A DNA stretch of 37,176 nucleotides, from positions 1-37,176 of the forward strand of contig JAUIHE010000009.1 of the NCBI GenBank assembly GCA_030432195.1. The letters run 5' to 3'. Below the pieces are notes generated by a model. That model was not told the origin of the DNA and made no database searches. It saw nothing but the letters and a program-made list of their open reading frames with translations. Origin of the DNA: Alphaproteobacteria bacterium. GTDB lineage: Bacteria > Pseudomonadota > Alphaproteobacteria > UBA7985 > JAUIBT01. Both the position numbers and the translations under genes were made by a program. Positions 8,420 through 18,502 of this stretch are shown here, one piece after another; position 1 is the first letter of the stretch; each line of letters starts with the position of its first letter.

Positions 8420-9076
8420 CTAGAAGCGAGGGATGTCACCATCGCTCGGCAAAGTAAGTGCTGCGCCAGTCGCAGCCTGTACGGCCTCAAGGCTCGTGTT
8501 CTCGGCAAGCTCGCGAAGGGCATAACCTTGCGGCGTTACGTCGATAACTGCAAGATCGGTGATGATGCGATTGACGCAGGATTTCGCTGTGAGCGGCAGA
8601 CTGCAACGGTCGAGCAGCTTGGGGCGCCCTTTGCGATCGGTGTGGGTCGAAAGCACTACGACGCGCTGGGCCTTTTGCGCCAACTCGATAGCGCCACCAA
8701 CGCCGGGGGAAAAGCGGCCAGGAATCTTCCAATTGGCTAGATCTCCGTTCTCCGCCACTTCGAAGGCACCGAGCACCGTCAGATCTAGGCGGCCACCACG
8801 CACAAGGGCGAAGGAGGTAAGACTGTCAAAAAAGGCCGCGCCGGGCAGGGTCGAGACATAGGCGCCGCCCGCGTCAATCAGGTTTCGATCGGCTTCATCA
8901 TAGCCCAATACCGGCCCCGTGCCTGCCAGCCCGTTTTCGCTGTGCAAGCAGACAGGAAAACCTTGGGGAAGATGCCCCACAATTTGAGTGGGTAGGCCGA
9001 TGCCCAAATTGACGACCATCCCGGGCTGAACTTCGCGCGCAGCACGCGCCACCATGCGTAACTTAGCGTCTGACAA
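8420..9076 (-). CDS. 3-oxoacid CoA-transferase, subunit B
   Basis: Beta subunit of a family I CoA-transferase (SCOT/AtoA/PcaJ group), which moves CoA from a donor acyl-CoA to a 3-oxo acid. NLGIGLPT near residues 23-30 and the catalytic Glu in HSENGL are present, as is the GGAIEL block. Start set to TTG 9074-9076 because AGGAG lies seven bases upstream and the protein then begins at the normal family N-terminus (MSDAKLRMVARAA); the frame stays open to 9124 but the extra residues are unlike the family. It overlaps the end of subunit A by 14 bases, which implies translational coupling. Family members cannot be separated by substrate from sequence reading. Confidence 0.9.
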   Translation of the reverse strand: MSDAKLRMVARAAREVQPGMVVNLGIGLPTQIVGHLPQGFPVCLHSENGLAGTGPVLGYDEADRNLIDAGGAYVSTLPGAAFFDSLTSFALVRGGRLDLTVLGAFEVAENGDLANWKIPGRFSPGVGGAIELAQKAQRVVVLSTHTDRKGRPKLLDRCSLPLTAKSCVNRIITDLAVIDVTPQGYALRELAENTSLEAVQAATGAALTLPSDGDIPRF

Positions 9077-9755
9077 GGCCGTACTCCTGGCTGAGAGGGC
9101 CCAGCTCAACAAGATGATCAACAAAGGGACCGGGCGTGTGGATATCGTCGGGTGCCAAAGCGCCCAGCTCGACCATGCGCTCGGTCTCGACCAGGGCGCA
9201 ATCGGCGGCCATGGCCATCATAGGATTGAAATTCCGTGCCGTCGCGGCGTAACGCAAATTGCCGAAGCGGTCGGCGGTGTCGGCATGGATCAGCGCAAAG
9301 TCGGCACGCAAGGCGGTCTCTAGCACCAGAGTCTCGCCGTTCAACTCTTGGTGCGGCTTGCCAACTGCCAACTCGGTCCCAACGCCGATATCGGTCAGGA
9401 AGGCCTTGAGGCCCGCGCCGCCCGCATGAAGGCGCTCTGCCAATATGCCTTGCCCACAAAACTCAACCTGAAGCTTGCCCGCGTTCATCAGCTCGATCGC
9501 GCGCGGATTGAGGCCGATGTGGGTTGTGATGAGGCGTTCGACCTGTCCGCTGGCCAGCAGGTGGTCAATCCCAAGGCCCGTTTCATTGGCATCATTCTTG
9601 ACCAGGGTCAGGCTCTGCTGCCCCTGACGCAACAGCTCTTGAATGAGGGCAAAGGGCGTGCCAGGCACACCAAAGCCGCCTATCAGAATTCGGGCTCCAT
9701 CGGGTATGCGCCCGATCGCTTCTTCTAGGCTCGTCGATTTATCGGGAAGGCTCAC
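9063..9755 (-). CDS. 3-oxoacid CoA-transferase, subunit A
   Basis: Alpha subunit of the same heteromeric CoA-transferase. 230 residues, normal length. The GGFGVPGTPFALI block near 27-39 and the central ELAVGKPHQELNG segment are family hallmarks. Starts at GTG 9753-9755 inside a GTGA overlap with the stop of the GNAT gene, with AGGAG seven bases upstream. Position between the GNAT and subunit B genes and the overlaps at both ends show tight coupling. Its pairing with aminotransferase and thiolase suggests a 3-oxo acid substrate (inference). Confidence 0.9.
   Translation of the reverse strand: MSLPDKSTSLEEAIGRIPDGARILIGGFGVPGTPFALIQELLRQGQQSLTLVKNDANETGLGIDHLLASGQVERLITTHIGLNPRAIELMNAGKLQVEFCGQGILAERLHAGGAGLKAFLTDIGVGTELAVGKPHQELNGETLVLETALRADFALIHADTADRFGNLRYAATARNFNPMMAMAADCALVETERMVELGALAPDDIHTPGPFVDHLVELGPLSQEYGLVRR
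9084..9088 (-). promoter_or_regulatory. Ribosome binding site inside subunit A that fixes the TTG start of subunit B
   Basis: AGGAG on the minus strand, seven bases before TTG 9074-9076 and still within the subunit A coding region. Confidence 0.7.
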
Positions 9756-10261
9756 GCGCCGTCTCCTGTTGATTGGACTAGGCCGCCAAAGGCATCGCCA
9801 GTCAGCGAGAAACTGGACACCCCGCCGCCGATCTCAAAGCCAAGGCGCTGATAGAAGCGCGCGGCTCCGGGGTTGTCATCGTGGACGCTCAGCATGAGAT
9901 AGCTGGCCTGCCACTCGCGAGCAGCAAAGCGGGCGACCTCTGCCAACAGGGCCTGCCCAAGCCGACGGCCACGCGCGGGCTCGGCGACCCAAAGGTCTTG
10001 CACATAGGCGCCAGCACATCCGCGCGTCGTCGAAAAATGCGGGAAAAACAATGCCATGGCGTCGGGGTCTTGGCGCTCACCGCTTAAGAGGGCATAGAAC
10101 AAGGGCCGCGGGCCAAAGCCGTGTCGCGCAATAGTCTCATCGGTCGAAGCGAAGACATCACCGTCGCCCAGGTCGTCGGCGAGCAAAGCCAGGCAGCGTG
10201 CAACGCAGGCCGCATCGCTGGTCTCTGCCAGCCAAAACCGGCGGTCAGTCGTTTCGGTCAT
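9752..10261 (-). CDS. GNAT-family N-acetyltransferase
   Basis: Acetyl-CoA-dependent N-acetyltransferase of 169 residues, cytoplasmic. Motif A is readable as QDLWVAEPARGRRLGQALL near 98-116, with the acetyl-CoA pyrophosphate loop R-G-R-R-L-G, and motif B near ARFYQRLGFE at 141-150. Linked by a four-base ATGA overlap to the aminotransferase stop and a GTGA overlap to CoA-transferase A, so it is a coupled operon member and not a chance neighbour. Substrate unknown; an amine intermediate of the pathway is a reasonable guess, with the M20 enzyme acting in the opposite sense. Confidence 0.85.
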   Translation of the reverse strand: MTETTDRRFWLAETSDAACVARCLALLADDLGDGDVFASTDETIARHGFGPRPLFYALLSGERQDPDAMALFFPHFSTTRGCAGAYVQDLWVAEPARGRRLGQALLAEVARFAAREWQASYLMLSVHDDNPGAARFYQRLGFEIGGGVSSFSLTGDAFGGLVQSTGDGA

Positions 10262-11601
10262 GTGTTCTGGTCCATGTCCAAGCCTGCTTCGCGCGCAAAG
10301 TCGGCAAGGCTGGCATCCAGCATATCCATGATTTCCTCAAGGCCGGTGTCGTCCAGTATCATCGGCGGACAGACCAAGAAGTGATCGCCGGATAGGCCGC
10401 CCCGCGTGCGCCGCGAATAGATGATCAGGCCCTTGTCGTAGGCGATATCGACCAAGCGGTTGTAAGCGTTGAGCGCCTTGGGCAGCGGTTCCATGCTGAT
10501 GCGGTCGGCCACAAGCTCGAAGGCCAGCAACAGGCCTTTGCCGCGCACGTCGCCAATGAAGGGGTAGCGGTTCATTAAGGCGCCCAGGCGGGCCTTGAGC
10601 TTGGCGCCCATGCGCTCTGCATTGTCGATCATCTGGTGGCGTTCGATCTCCTCGATCACTGCCAGGCCCGCCGCGCAGGCCAAGGGGTTACCCGCGTAGG
10701 TGTGACCGTGCTGAAAGCCGCCGCCGTTCAGCACGGCTTCAACCATATCATCGCGCGCGACCATCGCGCCCAGCGGGACATAGCCGCCGCCAAAGCCTTT
10801 GGAAATCGCAATCAGATCGGGGCGGGTCTGCCAATGTTCGGCGCCCCAAAATCGGCCGGTACGACCGCCGCCAGACATAACCTCGTCGTGGATCAACAGC
10901 ACGCCGTACTGGTCGCAGATCTGGCGAATACGCTGCATGTAGCCCGCTGGGGGAACCAGCGCCCCAGTCGAAGCCCCCCCAACGGGCTCGACGATAAAGG
11001 CCAGGACGGTTGCTGGGCCCTCGTCCAGGATTTTTTGTTCCAGCATATTGGCGTAGTGCAGACCGGTGGCCGGATCGTCCAAGTCCAGGCCGTCCAGATA
11101 AGCCCGTGGCGCAGGAATTTTTGGCATGGCGCGCATCATGGGGTCAAAGGGCACCGCCAACGGCGCGTAGCCCGTCACCGCCAAAGCTCCCAGCGTTGAG
11201 CCATGGTAGGAGGGCATGCGCGAAATCACCTTGTAGCGCTGGGCTTGGCCTTGGGTCAGTGCGTATTGGCGCGCGAGTTTGATGCAACTTTCAACCGCTT
11301 CTGAACCACCTGAGACGAAAAAGACGCGGTTTAGGCCGTCAGGACTCAAGGCGGCCGTCTTTGCCGCCAGCGCTTCTGAAGCTTCGGTCTGAAAGTGTAG
11401 GCGATACCCGAAAGTGGACTTTTCCATCTGCGCGCGCATGGCCTCAAGCACCGCCGGATTGGAATGGCCGATGTTCGACACCATGGCCCCGGACGAGCCA
11501 TCCAGATAGCGCTTACCGGCCTTGTCCCACATATAAAGACCCTCAGCGCGATCCAGCTCGGGGCGGGGCAAGCGGCTTTGATAGAACAGATGGCTGGACA
11601 T
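10258..11601 (-). CDS. Class III (omega/beta) PLP aminotransferase
   Basis: Fold-type I aminotransferase for amines, omega- or beta-amino acids. 447 residues from ATG 11599-11601. GSGA-like SSGAMVSNIGHSNP near 36-50, PLP-ring aspartate in LIHDEVMSG near 239-247, Schiff-base Lys268 in ISKGFGGGY, and a Thr in the HGHTYAGNP loop define the family. The frame is open to 11706, but those residues are unlike the family and would run into the divergent LysR start; an AAGGA site lies before 11601. First gene of the operon and divergent from LysR (94-base gap), the standard layout for LysR control. Residues do not reveal the substrate; context suggests a beta-amino acid. Confidence 0.9.
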   Translation of the reverse strand: MSSHLFYQSRLPRPELDRAEGLYMWDKAGKRYLDGSSGAMVSNIGHSNPAVLEAMRAQMEKSTFGYRLHFQTEASEALAAKTAALSPDGLNRVFFVSGGSEAVESCIKLARQYALTQGQAQRYKVISRMPSYHGSTLGALAVTGYAPLAVPFDPMMRAMPKIPAPRAYLDGLDLDDPATGLHYANMLEQKILDEGPATVLAFIVEPVGGASTGALVPPAGYMQRIRQICDQYGVLLIHDEVMSGGGRTGRFWGAEHWQTRPDLIAISKGFGGGYVPLGAMVARDDMVEAVLNGGGFQHGHTYAGNPLACAAGLAVIEEIERHQMIDNAERMGAKLKARLGALMNRYPFIGDVRGKGLLLAFELVADRISMEPLPKALNAYNRLVDIAYDKGLIIYSRRTRGGLSGDHFLVCPPMILDDTGLEEIMDMLDASLADFAREAGLDMDQNT

Positions 11602-11695
11602 GGGTGTCGGATCCTTCTCGCGCTGGAAAAAAGGCAATGGGGGTGTGGCGAAAACACTTGCACAGCTCCCGACTTTAGCCAAATTCATATTTATC

Positions 11696-12691
11696 ATGTC
11701 AAACATTAATCAAAATAATGAACGTGTGGCGGCCAGCCGCTTTGCCGACACCTTGGATTGGAACCTGTTGCGTAGCTTCTTGGCTATTGCAGAAGCGGGC
11801 AGCATAACCAGAGCCGCGCATCGGTTAGGCCGAGGTCAGCCCGCGGTGAGCTTGGCCCTACAGCGCCTTGAAACGGAAATCGGTGAGCGCTTAGTCGAGC
11901 GCGGTCGCGGCGGCTTTGAACTCACCGCCGCCGGGCGGCTGCTGTTTCGCGAATGCCGCGAACTCTATTCCAATGTCGCCGGTCTAAAGGATTTGGTCTC
12001 GCAGGCCAGCGCAGAGGTCTCGGGCCAGGTGGCCATTCACCTGGCGAGCCACGTTATGACGCCCTTGTTGGACCGGTTGTTGCAGCAAAGCCATGTCGCG
12101 CATCCAAAAATTGCGTATCGACTGCGCTCTGAGGCCAGTGTTGCGGTTGCCCAAGCGGTGCAGGACAAGAGCGCGAGTTTAGGTATTTGCTTGGTCAATC
12201 GGCGGCTGGCGGGCCTGGACTATCGCTTGCTGTATCGCGAGTTCTTCGGCTTCTATTGCGGGCCCGCACATCCCTTTTTCGGGCGGCAGGACTTAGAGCT
12301 TGATGCTCTCAAGGGGCAGGATGCCGTCGCCTTTGAGACCGAGGATATGAACGATGCCCTGCGCCCTGTCGCGGCTCTGCGACGGCGCTTTGGCCTGGAT
12401 CAGCGGATTGTTGGACGCTCGTCAAACCTGGAAGAAGTGCGCCGCATGATCATTTGCGGTCTGGGTATTGGTGCTTTGCCTCTACACGTTGCCGAGCGTG
12501 ATGTTCGCGACGGCCAACTCTGGCGTTTGCCGCCCTATGACGAGCCGCCCGCGGTCGATATCTACCTTATCACTAACCCTGACAAGCGGCTCAATCGGGC
12601 TGAGCGCTTCGTGCTGGACCTATTGTGCACGGCCATCGAGGCGGTGCCTTTGGAGCAGCGCACCTACAGACCTGATGGACCGGATTTCTAA
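11696..12691 (+). CDS. LysR-family transcriptional regulator
   Basis: 331-residue LysR protein. N-terminal winged helix-turn-helix at about 19-75 (LRSFLAIAEAGSITRAAHRL, then QPAVSLALQRLE), effector-binding domain from about residue 100. ATG 11696-11698 is chosen because it precedes the HTH at the usual distance; the frame extends upstream to 11600 but that overlaps the aminotransferase start. Divergent from the six-gene operon and probably its regulator. The 94-base intergenic region is AT-rich near 11677-11695 and would hold both promoters. Its stop is seven bases from the stop of the convergent dehydrogenase gene. Confidence 0.92.
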   Translation: MSNINQNNERVAASRFADTLDWNLLRSFLAIAEAGSITRAAHRLGRGQPAVSLALQRLETEIGERLVERGRGGFELTAAGRLLFRECRELYSNVAGLKDLVSQASAEVSGQVAIHLASHVMTPLLDRLLQQSHVAHPKIAYRLRSEASVAVAQAVQDKSASLGICLVNRRLAGLDYRLLYREFFGFYCGPAHPFFGRQDLELDALKGQDAVAFETEDMNDALRPVAALRRRFGLDQRIVGRSSNLEEVRRMIICGLGIGALPLHVAERDVRDGQLWRLPPYDEPPAVDIYLITNPDKRLNRAERFVLDLLCTAIEAVPLEQRTYRPDGPDF

Positions 12692-12698
12692 CTGCGAT

Positions 12699-13892
12699 TT
12701 ATGTCGTTGTCGTGAGGCGTTCGGGCAAAAGATCTGACGGGACCAGGCCTTCGGCCAAGATGTCGGACGGCGGCTCTTGGCCCAACAACAGGGCGGCCGC
12801 ATAGCGCGACAGAGCAGGGCTGGACTGGATGCCGTAGCCACCTTGGCCGGCCAGCCAAAAGAAGCCCTCGACCCGTTGCGACCAACCGACGACGGGCGAC
12901 TTGTCCGCAACAAAGCTGCGTAATCCGGCCCACTTGTTGGCAATGCGCTGGATCGGCAGATCAAAGGCGCGCTGCACACGGTCGATGCAGATCGCGATAT
13001 CGAGCTCGTCGGGTTGCGCGTCGCAGGGAACTTCTGGGTCTTCATTGGCGGGCGAGAGCATCAGGCGGCCCGCGTCCGGCTTCAGGTAGAACTCTTCGTC
13101 CATATCAATGACAAGCGGCAAGTGGCCGATGGCTTGCCCTGCAGGCGGATCAACGAGTAAGGCGCTGCGTCGCTTGGGTTGCAGGCCAATGGTTTCAGCC
13201 CCAGCGAGGACGCCCAGCGCGTCGGCCCAAGCGCCAGCGGCATTGACAACAACACGAGCACTTATAACAGGCGCCTCGGCGTTACGGGTCTGAATACGCC
13301 AATGGCTGGTTTCCTGATTGCCCTCACGGCTATCCCCACGGCTAAGCCCGGTAACGCCTGCACCCGTGCGTATCTCAACGCCCTGCGCGCGCGCTTGAGC
13401 CAAGAAGCCGGACAGCAGCGCATGGACATCAATATCACACCCGCTCTCGTCCAGAACACCGGCGCAGGCATAGCCCGGTTTCATGAAGGGCAGCAGGTCT
13501 TGCAGCGCCTGACCTGAAAGCCGCTTGAGCGCCAAGCTATCGCCCATTTCTTTTACAAACGCCTCAAGGCGCGGCAGTTGGTCGGGGCGGGCGATGAGCA
13601 GCTCGCCACGCGGTGACAAGAGGGGCGATGCGCTGAAGTCTGCCGGAGGCGATTGGAAGAAGTCCGCCGATGCTCGTGTTAGCGCGCGGATCGGCGCGGG
13701 TCCATAGAAAGGGGCGAACATGGCAGCAGAACGCCCGGTTGCGTGGTAGCCCGGCTGACTTTCTTGTTCTAAGACAATGATTTTCAGGGACTTGCCTTGC
13801 TTTAGGGCAAGGACGCTCAAGGCATGAGCCAACGAGACACCGGCTATTCCCGCGCCGATGATAGCAAAATCGAAGGTTGTCGAGGCAGACAA
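12699..13892 (-). CDS. FAD-dependent D-amino-acid dehydrogenase, DauA (D-arginine dehydrogenase) like
   Basis: DAO-family flavoprotein that would oxidise a D-amino acid to a 2-oxo acid and ammonia. 397 residues. Dinucleotide-binding GAGIAG at 13-18, then QPGYHATGRSAA at 46-57, NAAGAWADA near 213, LQPKRRSA, EEFYLKPDAG, LRSFVADKSP and GGYGIQSSPAL: this series closely follows Pseudomonas DauA as I remember it. One difference: where DauA has the active-site His after RSAA, this protein has Met58; the nearby Tyr63 and the Arg of LRSF are kept. TTG 13890-13892 has AGGAG eight bases upstream and is the only good start. 81 bases downstream of the MarR gene on the same strand. Could be another DAO-type amine dehydrogenase. 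Confidence 0.82.
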   Translation of the reverse strand: MSASTTFDFAIIGAGIAGVSLAHALSVLALKQGKSLKIIVLEQESQPGYHATGRSAAMFAPFYGPAPIRALTRASADFFQSPPADFSASPLLSPRGELLIARPDQLPRLEAFVKEMGDSLALKRLSGQALQDLLPFMKPGYACAGVLDESGCDIDVHALLSGFLAQARAQGVEIRTGAGVTGLSRGDSREGNQETSHWRIQTRNAEAPVISARVVVNAAGAWADALGVLAGAETIGLQPKRRSALLVDPPAGQAIGHLPLVIDMDEEFYLKPDAGRLMLSPANEDPEVPCDAQPDELDIAICIDRVQRAFDLPIQRIANKWAGLRSFVADKSPVVGWSQRVEGFFWLAGQGGYGIQSSPALSRYAAALLLGQEPPSDILAEGLVPSDLLPERLTTTT

Positions 13893-13973
13893 GACCAGAA
13901 CTCCTGAAATATTGGACTAGCGGCACCCGGGCCGCAACACCGCGCCGTAGTATCCACGCCGGGCAGCGGCAGC

Positions 13974-14429
13974 CTAAGCGTCCTCGGTCTCCTCTGGCAA
14001 GGCTTGGGCGGTGCCGTTGATAATCTTTCGTGAAAGATCCAAGAACAGGGCGCGCTCTTGGCGGTTGAGCTCGATCAGAATCTCGTCCTGCGCTTTGAGC
14101 ACAAACGGCATAATGGCGGCCAGCAGTTGCAGGCCTTTGGGAGACAGGCGCACCTCGCGGGCCCTGCGGTCGCGAGCACTGACACTGCGTTCGATCAGCC
14201 CTTTTTGCTCCAGGCGGTCGATGACCCCGCCGATCGTCGCTCGATCATAGGCAATCCTGGCAGCAACACCGGCTTGATCTATACCGGGATGGTTGCTGAT
14301 TGTGTCCAGAGCGGCAAACTGTACAGGCGTCAAATCGTGGCCAGCACTCTGAACGTGCTTGGCAAAGGCTTGGGTCGAAATCTGATTCAAACGTCGAATC
14401 AGATGCCCCGCCATGCTGTAGGTTTCCAT
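13974..14429 (-). CDS. MarR-family regulator, MobR-like
   Basis: 151-residue winged-helix repressor. DNA-binding core: LTPVQFAALDTI, then GVAARIAYDRATIGGVIDRL and the wing with ARDRRAREVRLS near 92-103. ATG 14427-14429 is chosen over an upstream TTG at 14448-14450 because GAGG lies close before it. It is divergent from the MobA-like monooxygenase gene; in Comamonas, mobA is controlled by the MarR-type repressor MobR, so by analogy this is the aromatic-acid-responsive repressor. An inverted repeat at 14576-14599 in the shared upstream region is a candidate operator. It may also be transcribed with the dehydrogenase gene downstream. Confidence 0.88.
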   Translation of the reverse strand: METYSMAGHLIRRLNQISTQAFAKHVQSAGHDLTPVQFAALDTISNHPGIDQAGVAARIAYDRATIGGVIDRLEQKGLIERSVSARDRRAREVRLSPKGLQLLAAIMPFVLKAQDEILIELNRQERALFLDLSRKIINGTAQALPEETEDA

Positions 14430-14575
14430 CCTATCCTCTGTTGGGTCCAATGCTCTGGTCGGAAGGTGTCGATTTTTGCCTAGACCTTAGCGCCCTCATT
14501 CGCTGTGTACAACTCTTGAGAACGCAGGCGCGGTGCAAGGCCGGGTCGCTCAAGGGTTAGCGAAAAATTATGAAC

Positions 14576-14599
14576 TATGCATAATAATAAGTATACATA
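14576..14599. promoter_or_regulatory. Candidate MarR operator (inverted repeat) in the marR-mobA gap
   Basis: TATGCATA (14576-14583) and TATACATA (14592-14599) form an inverted repeat matching at seven of eight positions with an eight-base spacer, in a locally very AT-rich stretch (about 14566-14608) of a GC-rich region. Size and position suit a MarR dimer site that overlaps the mobA promoter. Not matched to a known consensus. Confidence 0.5.
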
Positions 14600-14685
14600 T
14601 TAAATTGTTTCCCGTATAGAGACTTCAGGAATTGGGGCAGCGCCTTGCAATGGCCGTGCCCCTGGTAAGCTGCAGGAGGCAAACG

Positions 14686-16611
14686 ATGCAATACTATGTT
14701 GACGGTTTCAGAGCAGGTAATCCGGATATCCAACCAGCCGCTGAGGGCCAGGCGCTGGGTACGCCCGACCTACCCGAAAAAATCGACGTTCTGATTGCCG
14801 GTTGCGGCCCGGCGGGCCTGTGTTTGGCGGCGCAGCTTTCGGCATTCCCTGAGATCACAACCCGCATCGTTGAACCCAAGCTTGGGCCAATCGAAAAAGG
14901 CCAAGCCGATGGGGTCAATGTTCGCTCCATGGAGATGTTCCAGGCCTTTGGATTTGCCGAGACCGTCAAGCGCGAATCTTATTGGGTCAATGAAACGACG
15001 TTCTGGACACCTGATCCAAAAAATCCCCATCGCATCAACCGTGTAGGTCGGGTTCAAGACGTCGCGGATGACCTTTCAGAAATGCCACACACCCTAATGA
15101 ATCAAGCACGGATTCACGAGCTGTTCTTGACCTTCATGCGTAACTCACCCACACGACTAGAGCCGAACTACGGTCTCAAGATTGTGGATCTGACGGTGGA
15201 CGAAAACACCGATGATTACCCCGTTACCGTCACTTTGGAGCACACGGACGAGGCCAAGGCCGGGCAGACCTTCACCGTCCGGGCCAACTACGTTGTCGGC
15301 TGCGACGGTGCGCGATCTAACGTGCGCCGCGCCATTGGAGGCAAGCTGCATGGCGATGCCGCTCACCAGGCTTGGGGCGTGATGGACATTTTGGCCAACA
15401 CCGACTTTCCCGACGTGCGCATGAAGTGCCTGATCCAGTCCGCCAAGGAGGGCAACGTGCTGATCTTGCCGCGCGAAGGCGGTTATTTGTTCCGAATGTA
15501 TGTGGAACTGGACAAGCTGAACCCCGACGAGCGGGTCTCTAACCGCAACCTGACCATCGACCATATGGTGGCGGCCGCCAATCGCATCATGAAGCCCTAT
15601 ACCATCGACGTGAAAGAAGTTGTTTGGTGGTCGATCTATGAAATTGGGCACCGCCTGACCGACAAGTTTGATGATGTCCCCGCTGGCGAGACCGCGACCC
15701 GCCACCCACGTGTATTCACGGCAGGTGATGCTTGCCACACCCATAGCCCCAAGGCCGGGCAGGGCATGAATGTTTCGATGGGCGATACTTTCAATTTGGG
15801 CTGGAAGCTGGCGCAGGTCTTTAAGGGCCGCTCCAAGCCCGAGCTGTTGCTCTCCTATTCAGCCGAACGGCGCGCGGCAGCCAAGGCGCTGGTCGATACC
15901 GACCACCAGTGGGCACGCATTATGTCGGCGCCTCCGGGCGAATCTGAGCTGGACGGTTCAGACATGCCGCGCTTTCAAAAGCAGTTCATCGAAAACGGCG
16001 TGTTCACGGCGGGACTTTCGGTGCACTATGAAGAATCAGCGATTATCGGTCACGATGGCTACCAAGCCCTTGCCAGCGGACAACCCTTGGGCATGCGGTT
16101 CCACTCCGCGCCGGTGGTGCGCTTGGCGGATGCCATGGCGATGCAACTGGGTCACGTTGCCGATGCCGATGGACGTTGGCGTCTTTATGCCTTCGCGCCC
16201 GAGGGCGATGAGGGCCAAGCAGGCGGCGCGATTGCTAGGCTCTGTGATTTTCTGGAAAACGATCCAAGCTCACCCGTCTTGCGCTTTACCCGATCGGATG
16301 AAGATATCGACGGCCTGTTCGATCTTCGCGCCGTTTTCCAGCAGGATTTTACCGCTCTCGATCACGCTCGCATGCCGTCCTTGCTGCGGCCTGCCAAAGG
16401 GCGCTATGGCCTGCGCGATTATGAGAAAGTCTTTTGCGTTGATGCCAAATCAGGTCAAGACATCTTCGACATGCGCGGCATTGATCGACAGCAGGGCTGC
16501 ATGATTGTTGTGCGCCCGGATCAATATATCGCGCATATCCTGCCATTGGGCGCCACAGGCGAGCTTGGCCGCTTCTTTGAGGGCTTCTTGCTGCCTCAAG
16601 ATCGCGTATAG
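14686..16611 (+). CDS. mobA: FAD monooxygenase, 3-hydroxybenzoate 4-monooxygenase (MobA) like
   Basis: Class A flavin monooxygenase of 641 residues; MobA converts 3-hydroxybenzoate, NADPH and O2 to protocatechuate. FAD-binding GCGPAG at 39-44, the second FAD motif GDACHTHSPKAGQGMN from 347, and a C-terminal thioredoxin-like domain ending near GIDRQQG and VVRPDQYIA. The start MQYYVDGFRAGNP and many internal blocks follow Comamonas MobA as I recall it; phenol 2-monooxygenase is the nearest alternative. ATG 14686 has GGAGG seven bases upstream; the frame is open from 14632 but without a ribosome site. Divergent MarR gene supports the MobR/MobA reading. No ring-cleavage genes lie in the window. 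Confidence 0.83.
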   Translation: MQYYVDGFRAGNPDIQPAAEGQALGTPDLPEKIDVLIAGCGPAGLCLAAQLSAFPEITTRIVEPKLGPIEKGQADGVNVRSMEMFQAFGFAETVKRESYWVNETTFWTPDPKNPHRINRVGRVQDVADDLSEMPHTLMNQARIHELFLTFMRNSPTRLEPNYGLKIVDLTVDENTDDYPVTVTLEHTDEAKAGQTFTVRANYVVGCDGARSNVRRAIGGKLHGDAAHQAWGVMDILANTDFPDVRMKCLIQSAKEGNVLILPREGGYLFRMYVELDKLNPDERVSNRNLTIDHMVAAANRIMKPYTIDVKEVVWWSIYEIGHRLTDKFDDVPAGETATRHPRVFTAGDACHTHSPKAGQGMNVSMGDTFNLGWKLAQVFKGRSKPELLLSYSAERRAAAKALVDTDHQWARIMSAPPGESELDGSDMPRFQKQFIENGVFTAGLSVHYEESAIIGHDGYQALASGQPLGMRFHSAPVVRLADAMAMQLGHVADADGRWRLYAFAPEGDEGQAGGAIARLCDFLENDPSSPVLRFTRSDEDIDGLFDLRAVFQQDFTALDHARMPSLLRPAKGRYGLRDYEKVFCVDAKSGQDIFDMRGIDRQQGCMIVVRPDQYIAHILPLGATGELGRFFEGFLLPQDRV

Positions 16612-16643
16612 CTTTGTCTGCCTCTCCATCAGGGAAGCATTGA

Positions 16644-18498
<1,855 letters not shown>

Positions 18499-18502
<4 letters not shown>

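Noticed and set aside
11602-11695. A precise LysR box (T-N11-A) in the divergent gap
   Set aside because: Several loose T-N11-A matches exist in this AT-rich stretch and none has convincing dyad symmetry, so no site is called.
11602-11706. Upstream extension of the class III aminotransferase (extra 35 residues)
   Set aside because: Residues do not resemble the family, the extension would overlap the divergent LysR start, and a ribosome site precedes 11601.
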